From NCBI GenBank assembly GCA_900318405.1, contig ONKP01000022.1:1-48056 (forward strand): a stretch of DNA of 48,056 nucleotides. The letters run 5' to 3'. The DNA comes from an uncultured Eubacteriales bacterium. GTDB taxonomy: Bacteria > Bacillota > Clostridia > Lachnospirales > Lachnospiraceae. Positions within the stretch are counted from its first letter, which is position 1, and the number at the start of each line of letters is the position of its first letter. The position numbers and the translations under genes are program-made. This document shows positions 26,269 to 34,851 of this stretch, piece after piece. The notes under the pieces are model-generated. The model saw nothing but the letters and a program-made list of their open reading frames with translations, ran no database searches and was not told the origin of the DNA.

Positions 26269-28134
26269 TTACGCCTTGCCTTCCTGTGCCAGCTGGTCGT
26301 TCAGGATATCCAGAATATCATACACATCGAGGCCATGCGTCATGCACGCCTCCGCCAGCGTCTCCATTGTGGACACACCGCAGCCGATGCAGTGCAGTCC
26401 CGCACTCATCATGACCGGAACGAGAGAAGGATATGTCTGAACGATATCGCCCACGATCATATCCGGCTTGATCAGGGTATCCGATGCACCCATAAATGCC
26501 TCCATATCTTCCTGCACGGATTTGATCTGTGCAATGCCGAAATACTTGACCAGAACATCCAGTACATTTTTTGACAGATATGCCGGGAATGTCGGACCAA
26601 TGTGCATATGCTTCACATCCAGGTAGAGAAGCGACAGCAGAACGATCGTATCCTTCTGATCATGCCATGCCAGGTCATAGACCACCGGCAGCTGGTTCAG
26701 ATTATCCAGACCGAGCTTGTCCTTGAGCGCCAGCAGGAACTGAATGATCGAGTAGACGTCGCTCAGCTGTCCTGCGTCAATGATCCGCGGCATACCGGCG
26801 ACCGTCGTCTCATCATCCGTCTTCAGGAAGCGGTATTTCAGCGAACCGGCTGTAAGGATCAGTGCGTCATCCGGCATGGCCTTGACAATGTCGGTGTAAT
26901 AGCTGCGCGTCTTCGCGCGTCCGTCACTGCCTGCCAGTACAAAAATTTTGGAAACGGATCCCGTTCTGACAGCGTCAGCCATCTGGTCGAGCAGCTTCAT
27001 CAGCTGATCATGACCGTAGCCGCCGGCAATCTTTCCGCCGTCCACGGCATGCGGAAGCTCGCATTTTTTCGCCATTTCGATCACAGGAGAAAAATCTCTC
27101 CGGCCGTCCGCATCAGCCGAAATATGCACGGTTCCCGGATACCCGGCTGTTCCCGTCGTGAAAAATCTTTCGAGAAGATCGCTCTTCGGCGGTACGATAT
27201 CTGCGCCCGTCATGATCACCGGTCCGTTAAAGTGTTCAAAGTCCGTCTTCTGCTGCCACCAGGCCCCGCCGTAATTGCCGGCCAGATTGCCATAGGCCTT
27301 CAGTTTCGGATAAAACGCCGCCGGCATCATATCGCTGTATGTATACACGTCCACGCCCTGCTCCGCTGCCTGTGCAAGCACCTGATCCAGCACATGCAGA
27401 TCATCTCCGGCAACGAGGATAGCCGGACGGTTTCCGACGCCTGCGGAAATTTTTCCTGCCGCCGGATGACCGAATGCCTCTGTCTGCGCGCGGTCGAGCA
27501 GATCCATGCCGCGCACGCCGTAGCGTCCCGTCTCCATCACCAGTGCAAGCAGGCTGCCGCCCGTCATCGTCTCATCGAGCGTCTGAGAAAGCGCCCGCTG
27601 GATAAAGGAATCGACATCCGGATCATTTTTACCAAGTTCGTTGGCACGGTTATTCATCACTGCCAGTCCCTTGACGCCGTAGGTGATCAGCTCGCGGAAG
27701 CTGCGGATATCGTCATCGCGTGTAGCCATCACGCCCACATCCTTCGCGTGCGCCTTCTCCGCAAAGCTTTCCCGGCTTCCGGTCCAGGTGGCTGCATCCG
27801 GCAGTCCGTCCTGTTTGCTCAGCCGACCGATCAGACCATCCCTCGCAGCGAGCGTCTTCTCCACGCTGTCAGCCAGCATTTCCGTATCAAAGTTGGCATC
27901 TGTCACCGTCATGCAGAGGTTTTCTGTGACCAGACGGTTCACCTCAGCCGGTATCTCCGTTTTCTGGCGGCGCAGACGCGTAGTCACCGCCGAGATGCCC
28001 TTCGTAACATAGATCAGCAGGTCCTGCATGGCGGCAGTATCCGCTTTTTTCCCGCACATGCCGGTGCGGGTGCATCCGGTGCCCGCCATGGTTTCCTGGC
28101 ACTGATAGCAGAACATCGCATTCTGATTTTCCAT
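26269..28134 (-). CDS. Hcp-like protein lacking hybrid-cluster ligands, with DUF1858 domain
   Basis: A 621-residue relative of hydroxylamine reductase/hybrid cluster protein (Hcp). The N-terminal cysteine set for an iron-sulfur cluster is kept (C9, C12, C21, C27), and the fold is clearly Hcp by the GNYGGAWWQQK, SYYTDI, KYRF and GPTFPAYL segments. The known hybrid-cluster ligands of Hcp (His244, Glu268, Cys312, Cys406, Cys434, Cys459, Glu494 in the Desulfovibrio protein) correspond here to D244, D268, D312, S403, S431, L457 and D492, so the hybrid cluster cannot form as in Hcp. Residues about 550-618 are a DUF1858 domain with HCIGC. Databases would name it hcp, but reductase or NO-reductase activity should not be assumed. 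GGAGG lies 12 nt before the ATG. Confidence 0.88.
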   Translation of the reverse strand: MENQNAMFCYQCQETMAGTGCTRTGMCGKKADTAAMQDLLIYVTKGISAVTTRLRRQKTEIPAEVNRLVTENLCMTVTDANFDTEMLADSVEKTLAARDGLIGRLSKQDGLPDAATWTGSRESFAEKAHAKDVGVMATRDDDIRSFRELITYGVKGLAVMNNRANELGKNDPDVDSFIQRALSQTLDETMTGGSLLALVMETGRYGVRGMDLLDRAQTEAFGHPAAGKISAGVGNRPAILVAGDDLHVLDQVLAQAAEQGVDVYTYSDMMPAAFYPKLKAYGNLAGNYGGAWWQQKTDFEHFNGPVIMTGADIVPPKSDLLERFFTTGTAGYPGTVHISADADGRRDFSPVIEMAKKCELPHAVDGGKIAGGYGHDQLMKLLDQMADAVRTGSVSKIFVLAGSDGRAKTRSYYTDIVKAMPDDALILTAGSLKYRFLKTDDETTVAGMPRIIDAGQLSDVYSIIQFLLALKDKLGLDNLNQLPVVYDLAWHDQKDTIVLLSLLYLDVKHMHIGPTFPAYLSKNVLDVLVKYFGIAQIKSVQEDMEAFMGASDTLIKPDMIVGDIVQTYPSLVPVMMSAGLHCIGCGVSTMETLAEACMTHGLDVYDILDILNDQLAQEGKA

Positions 28135-28194
28135 ATATGTATAAGTCCTCCGTTCTGTTTATGTTGTGGTTGTATTTCATTCCAATGTATAGCA

Positions 28195-28235
28195 GAAGAA
28201 GAAATCTCCTCCCCTTACGGGAGAAAACTTCTTCC
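28195..28235 (-). terminator. Probable terminator of csoR-copA-copZ
   Basis: On the minus strand GAAGAAG...CTCCC-gtaag-GGGAG...CTTCTTC forms a long interrupted hairpin followed by a T-rich stretch without a pure T-run. It lies about 40 bp after the copZ stop. Confidence 0.5.
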
Positions 28236-28272
28236 AGTATATCAGCATTAAGCAGATTTATACAGTGAATTT

Positions 28273-28488
28273 TCAGGCGGTAACACCTGCATAATCATAG
28301 CCTGCGTCTGTGACAGCCTTCTTCAGAACATCCTCCGACACATCCGCCGAAAGACTGAGTTTCGCCGTACCTGTATCATGAGATACCTCAGCACTCTCAA
28401 CACCATCCAGTGCCTCCAGCGCCTTCTTCACTCTCATCTCGCAGTGCTCGCACATCATGCCTTCAACCTTAACTGTTTCTGTCTTCAT
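28273..28488 (-). CDS. copZ: Copper chaperone CopZ-like (HMA domain)
   Basis: A 71-residue single heavy-metal-associated domain. The metal site GMMCEHC (residues 10-16) gives the CxxC pair that binds Cu(I), and the rest fits the beta-alpha-beta-beta-alpha-beta fold. It should carry copper to the CopA ATPase encoded just upstream. AGGAGGG precedes the ATG, with a 29-bp gap to copA. It is likely controlled by CsoR from the promoter at 31681-31709. Confidence 0.88.
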   Translation of the reverse strand: MKTETVKVEGMMCEHCEMRVKKALEALDGVESAEVSHDTGTAKLSLSADVSEDVLKKAVTDAGYDYAGVTA

Positions 28489-28517
28489 AGCTGCATTCCC
28501 TCCTGTTATATCCTTTG

Positions 28518-31073
28518 TTATATTCTGTTTTGTTGTATCCTGTTTTGTTGTTTTGTTGCATCCTGTACTGCTGTACTCTGTTTTGTTGTATCCTGTTCGG
28601 TTTTTCCTGCATCTGCGCCGCTGTTCTTACCATATGCGCCGAGGAGCTGACCGCTGCCGACGGCATTTTTCATTTTTCTGTCATGGCTCGTATTAAAAAT
28701 ATTGAACAGATTCAGCCGGAGTGCATTGCATACGACGAATACGCTCGAGCAGCTCATCGCCGCGGCACCCCACATCGGGTTCATGGACAGTCCGAGGAAA
28801 GCCCACGCACCGGCTGCCAGCGGGATCAGCAGAACATTGTAGATCAGTGCCCAGAAGAGGTTCTCCTTGATGTCCTTATAGGTCTGTCTGGACAGACGGA
28901 TCGCTGCAGCCGCATCGCCGAGCCTTGATTTCATCAGCACGACATCCGCCGCATCGATTGCCACATCTGTTCCGGCACCGATGGCGATACCGATGTCCGC
29001 GCGGGTAAGCGCAGGCGCATCGTTGATACCATCACCGACCATGGCTGTCTTTCCGTGCTTCTGGAGCTCCCGGATCACGGCTTCCTTGCCGTCCGGCAGT
29101 ACGCCGGCCACCACTTCGTCTACACCCGCCTCACGGCCAACTGCCGCAGCTGTACGCTCGTTATCACCTGTCAGCATCACAACGTGGATGCCCATGTTTC
29201 TCATCTCGCGAATAGCTTCCGGTGAATCCTTGCGGATCGTATCCGCCACAGCGATGATGCCGAGGAGTCTGCCGCCACAGGCGAAAAACAGAGGTGTCTT
29301 CCCGAGTCCTGCCAGTTCTTCCGCTTTCTTCTTCATGTCGGCGCTGACCGCAGCTCTTCCCTGTATGAAGGCCGCGTTGCCGCCGGAGAGGACGACATTC
29401 TGATCATCAGTGACCTGAAGAGAAGCATGGCTGCCGTTCTGACCGTCACCCGTTGTTCCTGCAAAAAATCCATCGGCCGTTCCCGCAGGAATCTCTGCCT
29501 GCAGGCCGTTGCCCGGAAGTGCCTTAAAGCCGCTCACCTCAAAGGCACGCTGTCCGTCTTCACCGTCGGCGTACGCCGTCACGGCCTTTGCCAGCGGATG
29601 CTCACTGCGTCGCTCCAGGGATGCCGCTGCCGAAACCAGATCTTCTTCCGTCACACCTTCCGCCGGGATCACATCCGTCACAACCGGTTTGCCATTGGTG
29701 ATCGTACCGGTCTTGTCGAGCGCTACGATCTGCACATTTCCCGTCTCCTGCAGAGCTTCAGCCGTCTTGAACAGGATGCCGTTCTTCGCGCCGACGCCGT
29801 TGCCGACCATGATGGCAACCGGAGTCGCAAGTCCGAGCGCGCACGGGCAGGAGACAACGAGTACGCTGATACCTCTCTGCAGCGCCAGTCCGATATTGAC
29901 CGATCCCGTCGTCACAGCTGTCACGATCAGCCAGATCACCGTCACAACAGCGGCGATCGTGATAACAGCCGGTACAAATACAGCCGAGATTCTGTCCGCC
30001 AGCCTTGCCACCGGTGCCTTTGTCGCCGATGCGTCGCTGACCATGTTGATGATCTGTGCCAGCGTCGTGTCCTCACCGACACGCTCCGCGCGGCACTTCA
30101 GGAAACCGCTCTGGTTCAGTGTCGCCGAGCTGACCTTGCTACCCTCCTGCTTGTCAACCGGAAGGCTCTCGCCGGTCAGTGCCGACTCATCAACGGCACT
30201 TGTTCCCTCGATGACTACGCCGTCCACCGGAATGTTCTCACCCGGGCGTACAACGAAAATATCACCCTTCACAACGTCATCGATATTGACCGTGACTTCC
30301 TGTCCGTTGCGGATTACGTTGGCCGTCTTCGGTGCCAGCTTCATCAGGCTCTTGAGCGCATCCGTCGTCCTGCCCTTGGAATAGGACTCCAGTGTTTTTC
30401 CGATGGTAATCAGCGTGAGGATCATCGCCGCCGATTCGAAGTACAGTTCATTCATCACGGCCATCGATGCCTCTGTGCCCTGGTGAAGCTGTACATAGCT
30501 CATGTAGAAAAGCATCACTGTGCTATATCCGAAAGCCGTACCGGAACCGATCGCGATCAGCGAATCCATATTCGGCGCACCGTGCACCAGTCCCTTGAAA
30601 CCGCTGACAAAAAACTTTTTATTGATCAGCATGACAACGATGGTGAGCAGAAGTTCCATCAGGGAGACCGATACCGGATTGCCTTTCATGAACGCCGGCT
30701 CCGGCCATCCCCACATATGCACGCCCATGCTGAAGTACATCAGCGCCAGAAGAAAAATAATCGACAGCACCAGTCTTCTGATCATCAGCGGCGTCGTGTG
30801 ATCCTCCAGCGCCTCTTCCTCAGCCGCGAGTTTGGCGCCTGCACTGACACCGCTTCCCTTCGCCTCACCGGCGTCTCTCAGCTTTGCGCCATATCCTGCC
30901 TGATCAACCGCCTGACATATGGCATCCGGCGATGCGGTGCCTTCTACACGCATGGAATTCGTGAGCAGACTCACAGAAACATTCGTGACACCGGGCACGC
31001 CGGAAACCGCTTTTTCTATGTGCGCCTGGCACGAAGCACAGCTCATTCCTGTTACGTCATACGTTTCAGCCAT
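28518..31073 (-). CDS. copA: Copper-exporting P1B-type ATPase CopA
   Basis: An 851-residue membrane ATPase that exports Cu(I). One N-terminal HMA domain (GMSCASC, residues 9-15), the intramembrane CPC site ([11 protein letters not shown]), the phosphorylation site [11 protein letters not shown], the SEHPLAKAV nucleotide motif and [10 protein letters not shown] are all intact. It ends in an unusual hydrophilic tail of about 45 residues (from [10 protein letters not shown]) rich in Gln, Asn and Thr, encoded by short repeats. The ribosome site AAAGGGG is 11 nt from the ATG, a long spacing. It lies between csoR and copZ. Confidence 0.95.
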   Translation of the reverse strand: MAETYDVTGMSCASCQAHIEKAVSGVPGVTNVSVSLLTNSMRVEGTASPDAICQAVDQAGYGAKLRDAGEAKGSGVSAGAKLAAEEEALEDHTTPLMIRRLVLSIIFLLALMYFSMGVHMWGWPEPAFMKGNPVSVSLMELLLTIVVMLINKKFFVSGFKGLVHGAPNMDSLIAIGSGTAFGYSTVMLFYMSYVQLHQGTEASMAVMNELYFESAAMILTLITIGKTLESYSKGRTTDALKSLMKLAPKTANVIRNGQEVTVNIDDVVKGDIFVVRPGENIPVDGVVIEGTSAVDESALTGESLPVDKQEGSKVSSATLNQSGFLKCRAERVGEDTTLAQIINMVSDASATKAPVARLADRISAVFVPAVITIAAVVTVIWLIVTAVTTGSVNIGLALQRGISVLVVSCPCALGLATPVAIMVGNGVGAKNGILFKTAEALQETGNVQIVALDKTGTITNGKPVVTDVIPAEGVTEEDLVSAAASLERRSEHPLAKAVTAYADGEDGQRAFEVSGFKALPGNGLQAEIPAGTADGFFAGTTGDGQNGSHASLQVTDDQNVVLSGGNAAFIQGRAAVSADMKKKAEELAGLGKTPLFFACGGRLLGIIAVADTIRKDSPEAIREMRNMGIHVVMLTGDNERTAAAVGREAGVDEVVAGVLPDGKEAVIRELQKHGKTAMVGDGINDAPALTRADIGIAIGAGTDVAIDAADVVLMKSRLGDAAAAIRLSRQTYKDIKENLFWALIYNVLLIPLAAGAWAFLGLSMNPMWGAAAMSCSSVFVVCNALRLNLFNIFNTSHDRKMKNAVGSGQLLGAYGKNSGADAGKTEQDTTKQSTAVQDATKQQNRIQQNRI

Positions 31074-31109
31074 AACTTTGATTGCCCCTTTCTATGCAAA
31101 TTAATCTGG

Positions 31110-31195
31110 TTGTATAAGTCGTCGCAAAGCCATAGTCGGTCTTGCGCACCCTTCGGGTGTGCAGTCCGCCTCTGGCATGCGACGGACATATACAC
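31110..31195. repeat. Palindromic intergenic element, family 2, long copy
   Basis: Inverted arms TTGTATAAGTCGTCGCA and TGCGACGGACATATACA enclose an inner hairpin GCACCCTTCGGGTGTGC. The right arm matches the short copy at 24832-24875. It lies in the csoR-copA gap, 37 bp before copA, so it would be transcribed in that operon. Confidence 0.75.
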
Positions 31196-31615
31196 TTACC
31201 TCATCAGCTTCGGAAGCAGCACATGGATCAGTTCTTCCATCTTGTCCGTCTTGCCATCCTTCACCTCATCCATCACACAGGTTTCCAGATGATTTGTGAG
31301 GATCGCGCGGTTGAAGCTGTTCAGTGCGGAGTTGATGGCCGATACCTGAACAATAATATCCAGACAGTAGGCATTCTCCTCCAGCATCTTGCGGACGCCT
31401 CTCACCTGACCCTCAATCCTGGCCAGACGATTGACGAGATCCCTGAATTCCTTTTCCGAACGCTCCTTTGATTTATGCCGGCAGCAGTCCGGAACTGCAG
31501 GTTCCGCACTGACCTGTTCTTCCACCTGTTTCTTATCCTGCTCTTTATTCATTCCCTCATCCATTTCAATATTTTCCGATGCACTGCCGCAGCAGCATTT
31601 CTTTTTTTCTGCCAT
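31196..31615 (-). CDS. csoR: Copper-sensing repressor CsoR family
   Basis: A 139-residue repressor that releases DNA on binding Cu(I). The ligand set is C84, H109 and C113 (YCLDII... and NHLETC), with the 25- and 4-residue spacing of known CsoR proteins. Residues 1-50 are an extra cysteine-rich, charged extension (KKKCCCGS, DCCRHK) not found in the basic family and possibly another metal site. I chose the ATG at 31615 with AAGGTGG; an in-frame ATG at 31636 lacks a ribosome site. It is the first gene of csoR-copA-copZ and probably autoregulated through the two palindromes upstream. Confidence 0.9.
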   Translation of the reverse strand: MAEKKKCCCGSASENIEMDEGMNKEQDKKQVEEQVSAEPAVPDCCRHKSKERSEKEFRDLVNRLARIEGQVRGVRKMLEENAYCLDIIVQVSAINSALNSFNRAILTNHLETCVMDEVKDGKTDKMEELIHVLLPKLMR

Positions 31616-31645
31616 ACCAGCCACCTTTTCCTTCATGATGTTTTT

Positions 31646-31662
31646 ATACCCATATGGGGTAT
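31646..31662. promoter_or_regulatory. CsoR-type operator 2
   Basis: ATACCCATATGGGGTAT, a near-perfect GC-centred palindrome of the CsoR type, sits in the leader 31 bp before the csoR ATG and 40 bp from operator 1. Confidence 0.75.
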
Positions 31663-31680
31663 CTTTCCTTTGCAGTTGCC

Positions 31681-31709
31681 AGTATATACCCCTTCCCGGT
31701 ATAACGCAA
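31681..31709 (-). promoter_or_regulatory. csoR promoter with overlapping CsoR-type operator 1
   Basis: On the minus strand TTGCGT (31704-31709) and TATACT (31681-31686) are 17 bases apart. The spacer is occupied by the palindrome ATACCCCTTCCCGGTAT (31686-31702), so a bound repressor would block RNA polymerase. Confidence 0.75.
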
Positions 31710-31776
31710 TACTTTTTTGCAACCCGAAAACTTCATTCATCAAAATTCCGAATTCGCTTTTCACTCAAAAGATTCA

Positions 31777-32028
31777 GCCAGAGACAAACAACAGCTGCCG
31801 CAGATGACCGGCGAACATTGTACGTTTTTCGTCGTGAGTGAGCATGCCAGCTGCGGCCCGGGTGACAACCGTTCAAGCAGAAATGCTTCCAGAATATATT
31901 GCGTTTGCAAATTTCTGGATAAGCATTTCTGCGCGTTTTGTCAGAGGGCCGCAAATCAGCGCATGCGAGCGAACAGAAAAACGTACAGTGAGCCGATCAC
32001 TGCGGCAGCTGTTACCATTGACTCTGCC
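31777..32028. repeat. 252-bp imperfect inverted repeat (fold-back element)
   Basis: Two arms of about 117 bp face each other around an 18-base loop (31895-31912). Matching blocks, left arm against the complement of the right, include AACAGCTGCCGCAG, GTACGTTTTTC, GCGGCCC, GCAGAAATGCTT and CCAGAA. The tips read GCCAGAG and CTCTGCC. No open frame of note fits inside. This is the only content of the 340-bp gap between the csoR promoter and the UbiB gene. Confidence 0.85.
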
Positions 32029-32048
32029 AATTATGCAATTATAAATCT

Positions 32049-33683
32049 TCACTTGCGTTTCCGATGCTCCTTCATTTCTCTCGGTCTGGTGATGATATGC
32101 CGCACCACAAGAAACGCGACGATCGTCCCCGCCAGTCCGAAGCCGATCACGCCGAGCAAAGGCATGCCGAAGACCTGCGGCTGAAGATCCGATGTACAGA
32201 GAATCGCCGATGCGATCAGCAGCGCCATGACCCAGATGCCGAGCACGAGGTTCTGCACAAGTTTCCGCAGGAGCCATGCGAGCCGGGGCGAGGTCTTCAG
32301 CTCCATACTCATATGGCCTTCTCCGGCCATGTAATCACGAAGCGCCCTCTCCACCAGCGAGGGAATCTCCACAGATTTTTCCAGGGAGTGAATAAGCTTT
32401 CCGGACCCCGTGCGAAGTTCTTTCTTCCAGTCAAAGTTCTCCAGCCGGTCGGCGATGACACGGCGCGTGGCGATCTCCGCCATATTGATATCCGGACTGA
32501 TCTCCGCGAGATCCCCCTCCATGTGAATCAGACCGCGGGCCAGCATCGCGAGGCCATGCGGCAGGCGGATCCCGTTCCGTTTCATCGCCTCAATGACTTC
32601 CTGAAAAAACTGGGCGACATCCACGTTCGTGATATCCGTATCCACATAGTCCTGCAGGATCGTGCTCAGATCATGATACAGCGCGTCTCTGTCGGGCTGT
32701 TTCTGAAAATCCCCCAGCTTCAGGACGGCATTTTCCACTGCCGTCGTGTCATGATTGGCAATACCCCGGATAGCATCACCGAGCAGTTTTCTGTCCGATT
32801 CAGAGAGGCGGCCCATCATGCCCATGTCGATCCAGATTATTTTTCCATTCGACACCTTGACATTGCCGGGATGCGGATCTGCGTGGAAAAATCCGTCGTC
32901 CATCACCTGCTTGATGAAATTGTCAACCAGCTTCTCACCGATCTCATGCAGATCATAGCCCCGCGCCTCCAGCGTCTCCCTGTCATTGACGGGGCAGCCG
33001 CCGACATAGTCCATGACCAGCACTTCTCTGGTCGTGTATTCCCGGTAGAGCTTCGGCACGCCGACAAACCGGACATTCGCGTTGTTTCTGGCGAACTCCT
33101 CCATATTGTCAGCTTCCTGCAGAAAGTTCATCTCTTCCTGCGCGACCTTCCACATCTCCGTCAGGACCTCGTCAAAATCGACGACATTTTTCAGCCCGCC
33201 GACTGACGGGAGAAGCTTCACTGCACGGCGCAGCAGGCGGATGTCGCGCGACATCGTGTTATAGATGCCCTTTCGCTGCACCTTAATGATCACATCCTGC
33301 CCGTTTTTCAGCCGGGCCCGGTGCACCTGTGCGATCGAAGCAGAGCCGAGCGGTTTTTCTTCAATAGAAGTAAATACATTCTCCCAGCTCTCGCCGTAGG
33401 ACTGATCGATCACGTCGATCACATCGGAAAAAGGCATCGGCGCCACGTCGGAATTCAGCTTCATCAGCTCCTGACAGTATTCAGCGGGCAGAATATCCGA
33501 ATGCATGGACATGATCTGGCCGATTTTGATATAGGTCGGGCCCAGTTCCTCCAGCACGACGCGCAGTTTTTCCGGCGTGATTCCCTGAAAGACATGGTTA
33601 TCCTTCAGAATTTTCAGGATCTCCCTGAAACGGGACTGTGATGCCGCCTGTTTTTCACCTGTTTTTGTCGATTCTTCCGCCAT
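32049..33683 (-). CDS. UbiB/AarF/ABC1-family atypical kinase
   Basis: A 544-residue protein-kinase-like ATPase. Family motifs are present: KIGQ in LGPTYIKIGQIMSMHSDILP (about 50-69), the Ala-rich loop LGSASIAQVHRA, HADPHPGN, and the metal-binding IWIDMGMMG. Two C-terminal TM helices (about 475-530) anchor it in the membrane. In quinone-making bacteria UbiB helps ubiquinone synthesis; this anaerobe shows no such pathway here, so a role in isoprenoid-lipid handling is only a guess. GGGAG precedes the ATG. It is followed, upstream on the same strand, by a phasin-like gene. Confidence 0.9.
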   Translation of the reverse strand: MAEESTKTGEKQAASQSRFREILKILKDNHVFQGITPEKLRVVLEELGPTYIKIGQIMSMHSDILPAEYCQELMKLNSDVAPMPFSDVIDVIDQSYGESWENVFTSIEEKPLGSASIAQVHRARLKNGQDVIIKVQRKGIYNTMSRDIRLLRRAVKLLPSVGGLKNVVDFDEVLTEMWKVAQEEMNFLQEADNMEEFARNNANVRFVGVPKLYREYTTREVLVMDYVGGCPVNDRETLEARGYDLHEIGEKLVDNFIKQVMDDGFFHADPHPGNVKVSNGKIIWIDMGMMGRLSESDRKLLGDAIRGIANHDTTAVENAVLKLGDFQKQPDRDALYHDLSTILQDYVDTDITNVDVAQFFQEVIEAMKRNGIRLPHGLAMLARGLIHMEGDLAEISPDINMAEIATRRVIADRLENFDWKKELRTGSGKLIHSLEKSVEIPSLVERALRDYMAGEGHMSMELKTSPRLAWLLRKLVQNLVLGIWVMALLIASAILCTSDLQPQVFGMPLLGVIGFGLAGTIVAFLVVRHIITRPREMKEHRKRK

Positions 33684-33829
33684 CCGTTCACTCCCTATGC
33701 AATAACGATCCCCATTTCCATCTCATATATCGCAGTTCTGTATTACGCCCGACTGCTTCATCGCTGTGCGCCCGCAGACGCCACATGCAGTTTCAAAAAC
33801 TGCCTGACGAAGGCTTTATACAGCAATAA

Positions 33830-33859
33830 GGGTCCGGCCGGTACGTGCCGGCCGGACCC
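33830..33859 (-). terminator. Hairpin after the phasin-like gene
   Basis: A perfect 12-bp GC-rich stem (GGGTCCGGCCGG with CCGGCCGGACCC) and six-base loop. On the minus strand it is followed by TTATTGCTGT, a weak T-run. It probably ends the phasin-like transcript. Confidence 0.65.
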
Positions 33860-33903
33860 ATCATACCCCATAAATTGGAGTGCAGTACCGTATTACCGTT
33901 TGA

Positions 33904-34317
33904 TCAGTTCTCTTCCGGTGTTTCTGCCGGTTCGGCCTCTTCTGCCTTCGGTTCGGCATCTCCCGTCTTCGGTTCGCCGCTCTTCTCGATCGCAGCCTTC
34001 AGGGATGCCATCTGTTCCGGTGTCAGGTGGCTGAGAAACTCAGCGAAATCATTGCTTTTGACAGCTTCGCCTGCGGCTTTCGCCGTTTCTACTGTCTTCT
34101 TCGACTGCTGTGCCTTGTCTTTGCTCTCGGCAACGGCGTCATCCACCTTGTGCTTCAGCTCCTGGTTCAGCGCCTTTCCCTGTTCTACCGTAATCTTTCC
34201 TTTTTCAACGAACTTGTCCACGATTTCCTTGCTCTTCTCAGCGCCCATCGTAACTGCACCTACGCCAGCCAGAAAGCCCGTCTTGAAGATATCCATAAAA
34301 TCAAAATTGTCAGCCAT
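33904..34317 (-). CDS. Phasin-like coiled-coil protein
   Basis: A 137-residue acidic/basic helical protein: a short hydrophobic stretch (GFLAGVGAVTMGAEK, about 14-28), a long amphipathic helix rich in Lys, Glu and Ala (28-110) and a Pro/Glu-rich disordered tail (110-137). The start resembles phasin/PhaF-type proteins often found beside UbiB-like kinases in clostridia. No polyhydroxyalkanoate gene is here, so granule binding is not implied. AAGGAGGG precedes the ATG. It lies upstream of the UbiB gene with 220 bp and a terminator between them. Confidence 0.6.
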   Translation of the reverse strand: MADNFDFMDIFKTGFLAGVGAVTMGAEKSKEIVDKFVEKGKITVEQGKALNQELKHKVDDAVAESKDKAQQSKKTVETAKAAGEAVKSNDFAEFLSHLTPEQMASLKAAIEKSGEPKTGDAEPKAEEAEPAETPEEN

Positions 34318-34479
34318 AGCAAACCCTCCTTCTGCTGTGAAGCGCCATGTGCTTCATCCGCATCATGTCATGCATGTACAGGACATGCCGGATTATTTTT
34401 TCAAATCCGGTCACGTGCCTCATGCGATCGTCATTACGCCGGCAATGCCGGCACCCCATACATCAGATCCGGAACTCTG

Positions 34480-34851
34480 TTACAATAAAGCCAGTGCTTT
34501 GGGAACGAAAATCACCAGTCCGATGATGGCAGCAAAGATTGCTGATACCAGCACTGCTCCCGCCGCCGCATCCTTCGCCAGCTTGGCCTTCGGCTTCCAT
34601 TCCTCTGTCGCAAGGTCTACGCAGGCTTCCACAGCCGTATTCACGATCTCCAGGCTGATCACCTGTGCAAAGAGAATCATGCAGATACACCATTCCGTCA
34701 CGGATATATGCAGCACACATCCGGCGATGATCACAAGCGTCATGACCGTCAGATGAATCTTGATATTCCGTTCCTTCCGTATGACTGCCCAGATCCCCTG
34801 AAATGCATAGCCGAAGCTTTTGTACAGCGGATTCTTCTTTTCCTTTTTCAT
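34480..34851 (-). CDS. dgkA: Diacylglycerol/undecaprenol kinase family protein
   Basis: A 123-residue membrane protein with three hydrophobic helices (about 32-50, 55-75, 95-118). The family signature is clear: SLEIVNTAVEACVDL, then KDAAAGAVLVSA. In Gram-positive bacteria this family mostly phosphorylates undecaprenol to supply the wall-lipid carrier. Length is typical. The ATG follows AAGGGA. It is probably a single-gene transcript; the 160 bp after its stop contain no gene. Confidence 0.9.
   Translation of the reverse strand: MKKEKKNPLYKSFGYAFQGIWAVIRKERNIKIHLTVMTLVIIAGCVLHISVTEWCICMILFAQVISLEIVNTAVEACVDLATEEWKPKAKLAKDAAAGAVLVSAIFAAIIGLVIFVPKALALL

Noticed and set aside
29427-31292. Long plus-strand frames opposite copA and opposite the Hcp-like gene (26602-28251)
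   Set aside because: Antisense shadows of unambiguous genes on the other strand, with low-complexity His/Arg-rich translations and no recognisable domain.
31616-32048. Insertion sequence or phage remnant between csoR and the UbiB gene
   Set aside because: No transposase or integrase frame is present; only the non-coding fold-back element is found.
33720-33830. Third copy of the family 2 palindrome
   Set aside because: Only scattered short matches (TGTGCGCCCGCAGACGCCACATGC, then TTATACAGCAA); the order and arms do not align, so chance similarity is more likely.
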